Positions 1 to 10,209 of a stretch of 64,000 bases of DNA are shown here, piece by piece. The stretch is from Buttiauxella massiliensis (GTDB lineage: Bacteria; Pseudomonadota; Gammaproteobacteria; Enterobacterales; Enterobacteriaceae), in NCBI RefSeq assembly GCF_902500225.1, contig NZ_LR722653.1, positions 87,909 to 151,908 of the forward strand, read 5' to 3'. A program made the position numbers and the translations under genes. Below the pieces are notes generated by a model, which saw only the letters and a list, made by a program, of their open reading frames with translations, made no database searches and was not told where the DNA came from. Every line of letters starts with the position of its first letter. Within the stretch, counting starts at the first letter, position 1.

Positions 1-531
1 CCCGTAGGTGTCTTTATCGTGAATGATCACCACTCGTTTGGCTTTGAGCTTATCAATGATGAAATCGCTGGCCACCTTCCCTTGCTGGTCATCACGCCCG
101 CACATGCGGAACATATCGTTCATCTTACGCTCGGTGATGAGCGGGTTGGTCGATCCGGGAGTGATGGCGAGAATGCCCGCATCGTTGTAAACCTCCGAGG
201 CAGGCATAGTAGATGAAGAACAGAAATGGCCGACCACAGCCTTTACTTTGTCCTGGTCAACCAAACGGTTAGCGACGGAAACCGCCTGTTTTGGCTCACA
301 GGCGTCATCGCCCTGCACCAGTTTGATTTTTTCGCCGTTAATCCCACCGGCAGCGTTAATATCTTCGGCGGCCTGAGTCGCGCCATGCCAGTACTGATCG
401 CCATATGTCGCGTTCGGCCCGGTAAACGGTCCTGCGACACCAATGACAATATCGGCATGGGCGGAAAACGCCGTTACCAGACAACCAGCCAACACCAGAG
501 AAAGAGGACTTCTGATCAATTTCAGCGACAT
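1..531 (-). CDS. Branched-chain amino acid ABC transporter periplasmic binding protein (LivJ/LivK type), 5' part
   Basis: The gene starts at an ATG at 531 and stays open to the left edge, so only the first 177 codons are present. A Sec signal peptide of about 26 residues (cleavage after AHA) is followed by DIVIGVAGPFTGPNATYGDQ, the usual N-terminal motif of LivJ/LivK. Two cysteines (in DDACEPKQA and VVGHFCSS) match the disulfide pair of that family, and ITPGSTNP matches the ligand-binding loop. By family, the protein binds Leu/Ile/Val or related amino acids in the periplasm and delivers them to an ABC permease. The liv permease and ATPase genes would lie to the left, outside the window. Ligand specificity cannot be read from this fragment. 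Confidence 0.88.
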   Translation of the reverse strand, partial: MSLKLIRSPLSLVLAGCLVTAFSAHADIVIGVAGPFTGPNATYGDQYWHGATQAAEDINAAGGINGEKIKLVQGDDACEPKQAVSVANRLVDQDKVKAVVGHFCSSSTMPASEVYNDAGILAITPGSTNPLITERKMNDMFRMCGRDDQQGKVASDFIIDKLKAKRVVIIHDKDTYG

Positions 532-1012
532 TTGTATGTTCCTTAGCAAATCAGCAAAGAGGTTTATGCAAAACGGTGTAAGAGCCATTTCAAAAGCAAA
601 AACGCGAACAAAATGCACTATCCAGTCAATTTCCTGTGGTTACAGCGAGGTTTCCTTACGGGGTTTCCTTACGATTTTCACAGCCTTGAACATTAAGCAA
701 AATGGTTGCCAGATTTGGCCACCCGGTGCCTGGATTCAAACTTATTTGAGTATAGAGCGCCGTTTAATGCGCTCCGGTACAACGCAATGAATTTACAGCG
801 GGGATCACATCTGCTTAACAATAAAGCTGTGGTGTTCAAGATTTATGCGTCTTTGCACCAACATAGTCCATAGATAAACAATGGTTAATATTGAGCGAAG
901 GAATGGGCCGGAGGGTGATTTACATTTATTGATTACAGATAAGACAAATTCGCCTTAATACTCAACATGTTGACTATAAAAAGAGCAAACAAAAAACTTT
1001 TTCGCGAACCCT
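532..1012. other. Intergenic region without a recognisable gene
   Basis: AT-rich DNA upstream of the binding-protein gene and of the tRNA-Asn promoter. It must hold the binding-protein promoter (minus strand), but I could not assign one. A 12-base unit, GGTTTCCTTACG, occurs at 649-660 and again at 662-673. No credible coding sequence was seen on either strand. Confidence 0.5.
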
Positions 1013-1041
1013 TTGACATGCCCCTCCCGAATCGCTAATAT
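1013..1041 (+). promoter_or_regulatory. Sigma-70 promoter of tRNA-Asn
   Basis: A perfect -35 box TTGACA (1013-1018) is followed, after exactly 17 bases, by the -10 box TAATAT (1036-1041). A GC-rich discriminator, GCGCCCCG, follows; this is typical of stringently controlled stable-RNA promoters. The tRNA begins 17 bases after the -10 box. Confidence 0.85.
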
Positions 1042-1058
1042 GCGCCCCGTTAACCGAT

Positions 1059-1134
1059 TCCTCTGTAGTTCAGTCGGTAGAACGGCGGACTGTTAATCCG
1101 TATGTCACTGGTTCGAGTCCAGTCAGAGGAGCCA
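1059..1134 (+). tRNA. tRNA-Asn (GTT)
   Basis: A 76-base cloverleaf. The acceptor stem TCCTCTG pairs with CAGAGGA and is followed by discriminator G and an encoded CCA. The T arm contains GGTTCGAGTCC. The anticodon loop CTGTTAA carries GTT at 1092-1094, so it reads Asn codons. Enterobacterial asn tRNA genes cluster in this part of the chromosome, near the cob and his regions, and are frequent island insertion sites. No integrase gene or repeated tRNA 3' end was seen in the window. Confidence 0.97.
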
Positions 1135-1142
1135 AATTCGAG

Positions 1143-1176
1143 AGCCCGCTTAAGGAAACTTAAGCGGGCTTTTTTG
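1143..1176 (+). terminator. Rho-independent terminator of tRNA-Asn
   Basis: The stem AGCCCGCTTAAG/CTTAAGCGGGCT closes a GAAA tetraloop and is followed by a run of T residues. It begins 9 bases after the tRNA CCA end. Confidence 0.9.
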
Positions 1177-1370
1177 TTTTTGTGGGTTTTGATAATTCTC
1201 TCGCAGCACTAACGGGCACATCCTGATGTACGGGTGTGCCAGGCTGACTGTGTTTTAAAAGACACCAAATTCGTTGTTAGAAAATCATCAAGGGCTTAGC
1301 CATAAACCTGGTGGTTGTGTTGGGTCCGGAAATGAAGACTCACTTCCGGGTTTTATTCCAACGGGTAAAA

Positions 1371-2366
1371 CTAGATTTCAAATGGGAATTTCATACCCCA
1401 TTCTTTACGCATGTTATCCATGATTTTTAATACGGCGATTGTGTCTTGTGGTTTCATTATGTCACTTGCCGTTTTCCCCTGGCGAATACAATCGTTGGTG
1501 TGCCTTAATTGATATTCAAATCCATCGAAATCAAACGGGAAGTGATACTCTTTTTTATTGTCATTCTGGTAAACAGTAAAACCATTTGCCGCATGTGGTG
1601 TGTCGATAACAATATAGCCATTCTTACATTGAATAACCGCTTGCTGTCGTGACAACGCCTCTACTGATGAGCTTAACAGAGCAACTTGCCCTCTTTCATA
1701 CTGCATATAATAGAAACTTGACAGGTCAACACCACCTTCTGATAACACGGCGTTGGATACCACGCGTTCAGGTTTATAACCCAGCAGCATGCAGGTAATA
1801 CTGATGACATAAATGCCCACATCATAAAGTGCACCACCCGCAAGCTCAGGGTTTATTTTACGATCATTTCTGCTACCAGGCGGGTTGATACCAAAATCTG
1901 CGGCGATATTCACTACATCGCCCAGTTGACCACTGTTTAATATTTTATGTATTTCAGCATATGCTGGTAAGAATTTCGTCCAAAACGCTTCCATAATAAA
2001 CAAGCCATTATCAGATGCTTGTTTAAATAAATGCTCAGCCTGGCTTACATCAATCGTGAAACTTTTTTCACATAAAACATGCTTGTTATTTTTTAAGCAC
2101 AGTAAGCTATTTTCATAGTGCGAGTTGTGCGGTGTTGCGATATACACTGCATCTATATCAGCACTCTGCGCCAGTTCCTGATAACTGCCAAACGCCCTCT
2201 TCGCACCATATTGCGTAGCAAAAGCCTCTGCATTTTCAATGGAGCGTGATGCCACACCAACAAATTCACACTCATCTGATAAGTAACCCAGAGTCCCGGC
2301 GAATTTTTTAGCAATCGTTCCTGTACCAATGATGCCCCAACGGATTTTTTTCATTTTAATGACCAT
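1371..2366 (-). CDS. Gfo/Idh/MocA family NAD(P)-dependent oxidoreductase
   Basis: 331 codons from the ATG at 2366. A second ATG, four codons later at 2354 (MKKIRWGIIGTGTIAKKFAG), gives the more usual family N-terminus; neither has a clear Shine-Dalgarno. The Rossmann dinucleotide motif GTGTIA is at the N-terminus. The second-strand region VYIATPHNSHY and the catalytic loop LCEKSFT, where most members have EKP, are present. After these comes the C-terminal alpha/beta domain with GGALYDVGIY. Members oxidise or reduce sugars, inositols or related polyols using NAD(P). The substrate here cannot be deduced. The gene stands alone and its upstream region faces the pseudouridine synthase gene. Confidence 0.85.
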   Translation of the reverse strand: MVIKMKKIRWGIIGTGTIAKKFAGTLGYLSDECEFVGVASRSIENAEAFATQYGAKRAFGSYQELAQSADIDAVYIATPHNSHYENSLLCLKNNKHVLCEKSFTIDVSQAEHLFKQASDNGLFIMEAFWTKFLPAYAEIHKILNSGQLGDVVNIAADFGINPPGSRNDRKINPELAGGALYDVGIYVISITCMLLGYKPERVVSNAVLSEGGVDLSSFYYMQYERGQVALLSSSVEALSRQQAVIQCKNGYIVIDTPHAANGFTVYQNDNKKEYHFPFDFDGFEYQLRHTNDCIRQGKTASDIMKPQDTIAVLKIMDNMRKEWGMKFPFEI

Positions 2367-2533
2367 TAACTGTTTTGATATCGTAAAAAATAACGTCGAG
2401 CCACATCAGTTTCAACGAGTTATTCGAAAATCGAGATCACAAAGCCAACCTGCATGACAAAGCGAATAGTCAGATTCGCCAGTCGGTTTAAAATTCGTTA
2501 TTATCCGCTCCCACTCACCCTCCAGGCAGCCTG

Positions 2534-3232
2534 ATGTCTACGATTATCGATACCTTTATTGCCCCGCCATGCCATGACAAGGTAGAGACTCTCTATCAGG
2601 ACGAGCACCTGGTGCTTATCAATAAACCCTCAGGACTACTCAGCCTCTCAGGGAAAAACCCGCAAAATCTCGATTCGGTGCATCACCGATTGGTGAAAAT
2701 ATTCCCTGGTTGCACTCTGGTCCATCGCCTGGATTTCGGCACTTCTGGGCTGATGGTGATTGCCCTTAATAAGGCTATCAATGCAGCCCTCTGCCAGCAA
2801 TTCAGCCAGCGCACAGTGACCAAAGTTTACAGCGCACTGCTCTGCGGGCATCTGAGCGAAAATGAAGGAGTGATAGATGCGCCGATTGCCAAAGACCCGG
2901 CGCTTTTCCCACTGATGTCGATTTGCGCCATCAACGGCAAGCCCGCTCGTTCGGGTTATCGGGTCATTGAGCGTTTTCATCATGAGCAACAAGACGGGAC
3001 GTTACTGCCAGTGACGCGAGTCGAGCTGACGCCGGAAACCGGGCGCACTCATCAACTGCGCATCCACTGCCAGCAGTTGGGCCACCCTATTTTAGGCTGT
3101 GATCTATATGGCGGTTTACTGCTGCCGGGTACCGAACAGACTCCCCGACTGATGCTGCATGCCAGCGAACTGCATTTTGCTCATCCGATTAGTGGGGAGT
3201 GGATTAGAGCGCGGAATGAGAGTTTGTTTTGA
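2534..3232 (+). CDS. RluA-family RNA pseudouridine synthase
   Basis: 232 aa, close to the length of RluA and TruC. The N-terminal region LYQDEHLVLINKPSGLLS is the family's start motif. The catalytic aspartate lies in LVHRLDFGTSGLMVIAL. Motif III (ETGRTHQLRIHCQQLGHPILG) and the C-terminal LMLHASEL are also present. The enzyme isomerises a uridine in rRNA or tRNA. The motifs fit the short, single-domain RluA subgroup without an S4 domain. Nothing in the context says which RNA position is modified, and I cannot tell whether it is RluA itself or a paralogue. Start chosen at the ATG preceded by CAGG about 10 bases upstream. Confidence 0.88.
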   Translation: MSTIIDTFIAPPCHDKVETLYQDEHLVLINKPSGLLSLSGKNPQNLDSVHHRLVKIFPGCTLVHRLDFGTSGLMVIALNKAINAALCQQFSQRTVTKVYSALLCGHLSENEGVIDAPIAKDPALFPLMSICAINGKPARSGYRVIERFHHEQQDGTLLPVTRVELTPETGRTHQLRIHCQQLGHPILGCDLYGGLLLPGTEQTPRLMLHASELHFAHPISGEWIRARNESLF

Positions 3233-3718
3233 GGCTGTTAACACTCGTTAAGTTGGTTTTGCGTCTGCTATAAGCGAGGAGCGGAAGCTCATGATATCCA
3301 TTTGCTCAGCTGAAGGGGATCAATAAATGACTCGTAGACATCTTTAGACACGTGGCGATTCACTTGAGTGGGTTTATCTTCCACTACATACCGTTTGTAG
3401 ATTCTGTCCTTTCATTATATAATCTTTTTGATAAAACGAAGTAGTAATTAGGCAAAAACTGGAAACCCGTGCCTGTAAGAAATTTATTAACTTACATGCA
3501 GAAGCAAGCGCTTTAAATTTATTTTCGCCCATAATTCGCCAGTCTCCGTTGCTGGAACGAGCATACCAAAAACAAGCAATCTCCCAATTTTATTTATGGT
3601 CTTCCCAAGCATAATTTATTCAACAAAATAATATTGTTATTGTTCCCCCCGGGTGAACCGGAGGGTAATCATATAAAGCAATCAAGGCCAAATTAACTAT
3701 TTGACAATTCCCAATCAA
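3233..3718. other. Intergenic region between convergent genes, no gene seen
   Basis: Nearly 490 bases, AT-rich towards the right. No open frame of credible size or composition was found. Apart from a weak hairpin at 3645-3665, I see no structure. It may mark the left border of the acquired sugar cassette. Confidence 0.5.
3645..3665 (-). terminator. Possible terminator of the sugar cassette
   Basis: On the minus strand CCCTCCGG and CCGGGGGG can form an 8-bp stem with one G-T pair around a five-base loop, 54 bases after the GH1 stop codon. No clear U tract follows, so its role as an intrinsic terminator is uncertain. Confidence 0.3.
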
Positions 3719-5182
<1,464 letters not shown>

Positions 5183-5266
5183 CTATATTTAGGTGCTGTC
5201 GTGATAACAACAGGAGGGCAGTATGTTACCTGACGACTCCTTAATGCATCATAACCATTGTTTCTG

Positions 5267-5941
5267 CTAACTCTGGTTACATAAATCAATCTGTTCGCTC
5301 AGAACAGTCATCGCCTGTGAGTAAGACATGTCTTTGCGGAATAAACCTGCTGTTCCTAAAATAAACATGTCGACATCAGTTCCCAGAGTTCTTACGACAT
5401 CAGGAGAGATAGCCCCATCGATAGCAATCTGAGCTTTGCTCTGATGTTGTTGTAGCATGGCTTTCAACCGCCGAATTTTACTTACAGAAGCAGCAATAAA
5501 AGGCTGGCCTGCAAAACCTGGGTTGACCGACATAATCATAACCACATCTACAACATCCAGCAGTTCTTCTAATATATTCAGAGACGTTCCGGGGTTAATA
5601 GCAACACCCGCTTTAATCCCCTTACTACGGATATTACTCAACGTACGATGTAAATGAATCGGCGCTTCAGCGTGGACATAAATAATGCTACAGCCCAGCT
5701 CAGCAAAGCGATCGATATATGGATCAGGATTCGTAACCATTAGATGTACGTCGTAAGGGATAGTCGCCAGTTTTGATACCGCCTTAATATCTTCAGGGCC
5801 GAGAGCAAAATTTGGCACAAACTGGCCATCCATGACATCGATATGGAACATTGCGGCACCCGCAACTTCTAGTTCATGTAACTCTTCGCCTAGGCGTGAA
5901 AAATCCACGCACATTAGCGACGGGCAAAATTGTGCGCTCAT
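5267..5941 (-). CDS. Ribulose-phosphate 3-epimerase family, probable D-allulose-6-phosphate 3-epimerase (AlsE-like)
   Basis: 224 aa TIM barrel. The catalytic and metal residues are visible: His and Asp in FHIDVMDGQFVPN, His in YDVHLMV, Asp in AIDGAISPDV. NPGFAGQPF is the phosphate-binding region. The N-terminal CPSLMCVD resembles AlsE (PSLMCMD) more than housekeeping Rpe (PSILSAD). AlsE converts D-allulose 6-phosphate to D-fructose 6-phosphate. Its start lies 2 bases after the rpiB stop, so the two are translationally linked, as expected for isomerase and epimerase acting in sequence. A role as a general Rpe paralogue in another pentose pathway is the alternative. Confidence 0.82.
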   Translation of the reverse strand: MSAQFCPSLMCVDFSRLGEELHELEVAGAAMFHIDVMDGQFVPNFALGPEDIKAVSKLATIPYDVHLMVTNPDPYIDRFAELGCSIIYVHAEAPIHLHRTLSNIRSKGIKAGVAINPGTSLNILEELLDVVDVVMIMSVNPGFAGQPFIAASVSKIRRLKAMLQQHQSKAQIAIDGAISPDVVRTLGTDVDMFILGTAGLFRKDMSYSQAMTVLSEQIDLCNQS

Positions 5942-5943
5942 CT

Positions 5944-6384
5944 TTATACCTTCTCGATGTCTGCAATCATCTCAACACGCGTCTGGTGACGCTCACCTTC
6001 AAACTCTGCATCCAACCAGGCATCAACGATCATTTTTGCCAACTCAGAACCAATGACGCGCGAGCCGAAAGAGAGCACGTTGGTATTGTTATGTGAGCGG
6101 GAAAGTTTAGCTGAATAGGGTTCACTGCACACAACTGCACGAATACCGTGAACTTTATTGGCGGCAATTGATATACCAATCCCTGAGCCACAAATTACAA
6201 TACCCAAATCAGCCTCTCCTGAAACAACAGCGTCTGCTACTGCTTTGCCATAGATTGGGTAATCTGTACGTGTTTCGCTATGCGCACCTTTATCAATTAC
6301 CTGAATACCCCGTGCAATAAGATGTTCAGTAATCGTAGGTTTCAGGATAATGCCGACATGATCGCAACCGATAGCAATTTTCAT
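5944..6384 (-). CDS. rpiB: Ribose-5-phosphate / allose-6-phosphate isomerase RpiB
   Basis: 146 aa, the usual RpiB length. The catalytic Cys65 lies in VICGSGIGISIAANK, and SRSHNNTNVLSFGSRV carries the catalytic His and phosphate-binding residues. In E. coli, RpiB also interconverts D-allose 6-phosphate and D-allulose 6-phosphate and is linked to the als genes and the RpiR/AlsR regulator. Here it sits between a PTS permease and an AlsE-like epimerase. That supports an allose 6-phosphate role rather than the housekeeping ribose role, which RpiA normally covers. The Shine-Dalgarno AAGAGAG precedes the ATG. Confidence 0.9.
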   Translation of the reverse strand: MKIAIGCDHVGIILKPTITEHLIARGIQVIDKGAHSETRTDYPIYGKAVADAVVSGEADLGIVICGSGIGISIAANKVHGIRAVVCSEPYSAKLSRSHNNTNVLSFGSRVIGSELAKMIVDAWLDAEFEGERHQTRVEMIADIEKV

Positions 6385-6448
6385 ATGTGCTCTCTTAATC
6401 TATTAATAATCAGAAGGTGATAATAATTGGGTGCAAAGCACCCTTTGT

Positions 6449-8059
6449 TTACTCTGCACTGTCCAGACAATCTTCCAGACCAGATTTAATCAGAGTGACA
6501 TGCGGTCCATAAATGACCTGTATGCCGTTGCCTTTTTTCACGACACCTTTAGCCCCGGAGGCTTTAAGCATTACGTCATCAACAAGACTTTCATCCACTA
6601 CGGTGATACGAAGGCGGGTGGCACAGCAATCAATGTCAGCTATATTGGCCGCTCCTCCCAGACCAGAAATGATTAATGCTGAGACATCTTCACTTTTCGT
6701 TTTATTACTCATGGTATTAATTTTCTGGTCACGCGCTTGTAAATCCTTACGCGTATAAAGTTTTGTTTCCTCAGTGTCATCTTCACGGCCCGGAGTTTTG
6801 AAATTGAAACGGGTGATTGCGAAGCGGAAACTGAAGTAATAAATAGGGAATAACGGGATCCCTATCAGGATTGCATTAATCCAGTGTGTTTTTGCATTTC
6901 CCTGCATAACACCAAAGAGGACGAAATCGATTAAGCTACCCGAGAAAGTTTGCCCCACGGCCACATTAAAAATATGGCAGAACATGAATGACAGACCCGC
7001 TAATACACAGTGCATGCCGTACAGAAGTGGTGCTGCAAAGAGGAAAGAAAATTCAATGGGTTCGGTGATACCGGTGACGACTGCAGTCAGGGTAGCCGAC
7101 AACAGCAGGCCCAAAACAAGCTTACGTTTCTCTGGCCGGGCTGTGTGGTAAATAGCCAGCGCTGCCCCGGGGATGCCAAACAGATAAAACGGATATTTAC
7201 CGGCCATAAATCGGGTTGCATCCACTGAAAATTGCTGCGTATGCGGGCTGGCCAGTTCAGCGAAGAAAATATTTGTCGCTCCGGATACAGCCACGCCATC
7301 AATAAGCTGCGTACCACCGAGACCAGTCTGTAAGAAAGGCATGGCAAAAACGTGATGCAGACCGAAAGGGATAAGTGCACGTTCGGTCAGACCATAGATA
7401 AACGTACCGGCATATCCTGCGCTGTTGACCAGGTCGCCAAGATGCAGAATCGCATTTTGTATGGTTGGCCAGATGAAGAACATCAGGATACCGACGACTA
7501 AATAAGTAACGGCTGAGATAATGGGGATAAAGCGTGTACCGCCAAAGAACGAGAACATAGCCGGAAGTTCTATGCGGTAAAAACGATTGTGCAGCACCGC
7601 GACACCCAGTCCGGCAATAACGCCTCCGAACACTCCCATCTGAAGTGAGTTGATACCCAGCGTCATGCCTAACGAACCTTCAGGGAGAGCGCCAGAGGCC
7701 AACAGCCCGTGAATATCAAGCATCGCATTGATAGTGGCATGCATAATTAAGAAACCGATAGCCCCTGAAATCGCAGCGACTTCTTTTTCTTTTTTTGCCA
7801 TTCCCAGTGCAACGCCAATAGCAAAAATGACAGGTAAGTTAGAGAAAACCACACCACCGGCACTTTTCATGACGGTAAGAAATGTGTGAAGTACGGTGCC
7901 GTCACCAAGCAGTGGCTGCAGACCATAAGAGTCAATAGTCGCCTGGTTTGTGAATGAAGCGCCAATGCCCAGAAACAATCCTGCAACGGGCAGCAGAGCT
8001 ATCGGGAGCATAAAGGAGCGCCCTATCCGCTGAAGAATTCCAAATATTGCTGTTTTCAT
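6449..8059 (-). CDS. PTS sugar transporter subunit IICB, glucose superfamily (candidate allose permease)
   Basis: 536 aa from the ATG at 8059 (MKTAIFGILQRIGRSFMLPI). A TTG 17 codons upstream could also be used but gives an unusual N-terminus. Residues 1-380 form a multi-helix EIIC domain of the glucose/maltose/GlcNAc type (PVAGLFLGIGA, GAIGFLIMH, GITEPIEFSFLF). The C-terminal EIIB domain contains IDCCATRLR, with the phosphorylated cysteine at about 479. There is no EIIA domain, so EIIA-Glc (Crr) is the likely donor. It imports and phosphorylates a hexose. The neighbours RpiB and AlsE-like epimerase suggest D-allose, or a beta-alloside cleaved later by the GH1 enzyme; this specificity is inferred. 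Confidence 0.87.
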   Translation of the reverse strand: MKTAIFGILQRIGRSFMLPIALLPVAGLFLGIGASFTNQATIDSYGLQPLLGDGTVLHTFLTVMKSAGGVVFSNLPVIFAIGVALGMAKKEKEVAAISGAIGFLIMHATINAMLDIHGLLASGALPEGSLGMTLGINSLQMGVFGGVIAGLGVAVLHNRFYRIELPAMFSFFGGTRFIPIISAVTYLVVGILMFFIWPTIQNAILHLGDLVNSAGYAGTFIYGLTERALIPFGLHHVFAMPFLQTGLGGTQLIDGVAVSGATNIFFAELASPHTQQFSVDATRFMAGKYPFYLFGIPGAALAIYHTARPEKRKLVLGLLLSATLTAVVTGITEPIEFSFLFAAPLLYGMHCVLAGLSFMFCHIFNVAVGQTFSGSLIDFVLFGVMQGNAKTHWINAILIGIPLFPIYYFSFRFAITRFNFKTPGREDDTEETKLYTRKDLQARDQKINTMSNKTKSEDVSALIISGLGGAANIADIDCCATRLRITVVDESLVDDVMLKASGAKGVVKKGNGIQVIYGPHVTLIKSGLEDCLDSAE

Positions 8060-8145
8060 AGCGTTCTTTTGACCATGTAAGGGTACAACGAGGAAATTAA
8101 ATGTGAGCAATAAATTAAACGATCATTTATCGTCATCACGCACAA

Positions 8146-8175
8146 ACTTCACAAAATAGATTATCACTGTGAAGT
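8146..8175. promoter_or_regulatory. Inverted repeat ACTTCACA-N14-TGTGAAGT, candidate RpiR-type operator
   Basis: A perfect 8-bp inverted repeat (8146-8153 and 8168-8175) in the divergent region between the PTS gene and rpiR, about 90 bases upstream of the PTS start codon. Further TTCACA copies occur at 8209-8213, 8325-8330 and 8362-8367. RpiR/AlsR regulators bind inverted repeats beside the genes they repress. The half-site also resembles a CRP half-site, but the spacing is not that of CRP (N6 between TGTGA and TCACA). Confidence 0.5.
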
Positions 8176-8407
8176 CGCAAAGGAGTCAACCCATCGAACC
8201 GATCAAGTTCACAATTTTTTAAAAAAGCGTAAAATTAAAGGATAGGCTCCGCGTAATTGGTAGGCTGAGTGTCTGGTTTCTGTGGGGTTTTCCTATTTTT
8301 AGGGATGTTTATTTACTTACGTTATTCACAAATTTGGTTGTTATCGTAAACTCTACGCGAATTCACATTCTATAGGCACAACGCGTTATGGTAGTCTTTA
8401 GCCCTCA

Positions 8408-9322
8408 ATGTTTTATAAACCTATGGTACAAAAAATGACGGATAAGCAAGATGTAGTTCAAGAAGTGGAAAGTGCGCTCGCGATAGGCGCGCGGATAAAA
8501 ATGTCACTCTCCATCCTAAATCCGACTGAACGTCGCATTGCGGAATGGTTAATCATTAAAGGAAATGTTTGCCAGGAAACAAGCTTGCGTGAAGTAGCCA
8601 TTACGCTAAAGGTATCTGAGCCTTTGCTGGTAAAGGTTGCAAAAAAGATAGGGTTTTCTGGTTTTCGGGAACTACGAAGCGCGCTCATCAGTTACTTTGA
8701 GTCTTTGCCCTATGAGAAAGAAGAAGAAGTCACGGAGCATGATAGCCTCGATACCGTGATGGATAAGGTTTTTTCGAGCAGTATTCAGGCTCTCAAAGAG
8801 GCACGATCCGTCGCCGATGCAGCGACTATAGGAAAAGCAGCTCAGCTGATTTTTAACGCTCGCAGAGTGATCATTTTTGGTGTGGGTGGTTCAGCCTCAG
8901 TAGGTTTGGATTTCGAACATAAGCTTCTTCGCTTAGGAATAATTAGTCATGCCTATAGTGATTTTCACTTAATGCTGATGGCAGCAAGTCAACTTGATGA
9001 AAAGGATGTTGTCATTGCAATTTCGCAAACTGGTGCCACCAGGGAAATGCTTAATGCAGTGAATACAGCCCGAGCGAAGAAGACACAAGTGATATGTATC
9101 ACCAATAATGATGGCTCTCCACTTTCTCAGAGCTCGGATTTGTCAATTTTCAGTCCGGCGATGAGTGGCCCTTTGCTTGGGCAAAATGCTGTTGCCCGGA
9201 TTGTTCAGTTGAATCTGCTAGACAGCTTATTTATTGCGATTCTGCTAGAAGATTACCAGGGAAATAAAGAGAAGCTATCCAGTGGTATTAATATAGTGAG
9301 CCCATTACATGGTCTAAAGTAA
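8408..9322 (+). CDS. RpiR-family transcriptional regulator (HTH + SIS domain)
   Basis: 304 aa. Residues ~25-100 form the RpiR helix-turn-helix (NPTERRIAEWLI, VSEPLLVKVAKKIGFSGFRELRSAL). Residues ~130-280 form a sugar isomerase (SIS) domain that binds phosphosugars (FGVGGSASVGLDFEHKLLRLG, VIAISQTGATREML). Regulators of this kind repress or activate neighbouring sugar genes and respond to sugar phosphates; AlsR/RpiR of E. coli controls als and rpiB. It is divergent from the PTS-rpiB-epimerase-GH1 operon and very probably controls it. Several in-frame ATGs (8408, 8423, 8435) make the exact start uncertain. Confidence 0.9.
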   Translation: MFYKPMVQKMTDKQDVVQEVESALAIGARIKMSLSILNPTERRIAEWLIIKGNVCQETSLREVAITLKVSEPLLVKVAKKIGFSGFRELRSALISYFESLPYEKEEEVTEHDSLDTVMDKVFSSSIQALKEARSVADAATIGKAAQLIFNARRVIIFGVGGSASVGLDFEHKLLRLGIISHAYSDFHLMLMAASQLDEKDVVIAISQTGATREMLNAVNTARAKKTQVICITNNDGSPLSQSSDLSIFSPAMSGPLLGQNAVARIVQLNLLDSLFIAILLEDYQGNKEKLSSGINIVSPLHGLK

Positions 9323-10209
9323 GAAACTTAAGGATAACGTGTAATTAGCTTACTATTTATATGATGTTATTAAATTCACATCTCAAGATTCAGTAGATAG
9401 ATATTTCTCCGAGCTTATAGGCGTAAAGCAATCTGAGTGCGCTTCCGTCTCCATAAGTGCACACATCTTACAATCCGGAACGACTCAAAATCATACAGAT
9501 TAATTATGCGCCCATAGCATGTAACCGGAGAAAATGTTTTTCCATAACAAAATGGTCTGTTTGAGGGGGCGGAAGCCTGCTCCTGGCACTTAGCTGCAGG
9601 TGCGGCACATTCAGTCCGCTCACAGCAAGATGTGGACGTTAAACATGAAAATAGGTAAATACTTTTCCAGATGGCCGTCCATTTCCCGCAGCTATTTATA
9701 TTTTAATTTTTGATGTAGCCTATATCAATAACCGATTTGGAAATAAGATCCGGCACTGCTGTAGAACCTACAAGAAAAATTTTCAATATGATCGCCCACA
9801 ATTTCCCTTTAATAGAATGCTCCATTATCGTATATATTCCCGGCCACGCTGGGTCATAATCTTTTTCGGCAATAACAACCATGGACGATAGCGTACAATC
9901 AATGTCGTGGGATGTATCTTAAACGTCCGTCTTTGGCACGGAGTCGCCAGTGAACGATCTTAAGGCAGATTTGAGCGAGAGACGGATAGTCCACGACATT
10001 TTATTGAAAGGAAAACGCCAGTAGATTGCACAATCTACTTTGAATATCTAATATATTAAATATTCTAAATTCCCTTCCCTCTTGTATAAGGATACGCTAC
10101 TCTCAAAAAATGCGTTCGCTACCAAAATGGGTTTACTCCTTTACATTTGCTTAATTCATAAAAATTTAGACTAACATCTGATATATAATTCATAATGAAA
10201 GGTTAAAAA
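9323..10209. other. Long non-coding stretch between rpiR-type gene and cat
   Basis: About 890 bases with no open frame above 60 codons on either strand and no recognisable protein remnant. It holds the imperfect 100-bp inverted repeat at 9901-10000 and, at the right end, the probable cat promoter (TATAAT at 10184-10189, no clear -35) and Shine-Dalgarno GAAAGG. The lack of coding capacity between two acquired-looking genes suggests decayed mobile or island DNA. Confidence 0.5.
9901..10000. repeat. 100-bp imperfect inverted repeat (MITE-like or structured RNA)
   Basis: Ends are a perfect 10-bp inverted repeat, AATGTCGTGG (9901-9910) and CCACGACATT (9991-10000). Inside them CCGTCT (9927-9932) pairs with AGACGG (9980-9985), and near the centre TGGC and GCCA pair around an 8-base loop. 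The nested arms could form a long stem. No flanking target duplication was evident and no second copy was found in the window. Confidence 0.45.

Noticed and set aside
649..673. Short tandem repeat GGTTTCCTTACG
   Set aside because: Only two copies and no sign of a regulatory or repeat-array role; not a CRISPR.
443..790. Plus-strand open frame opposite the binding-protein gene
   Set aside because: It runs antisense into a clearly coding LivJ-type gene and has no family features or ribosome site.
1059..1134. tRNA-Asn as attachment site of an integrated island
   Set aside because: No integrase gene and no second copy of the tRNA 3' end could be found in the window; the cat and sugar regions lie downstream but without borders that prove integration.
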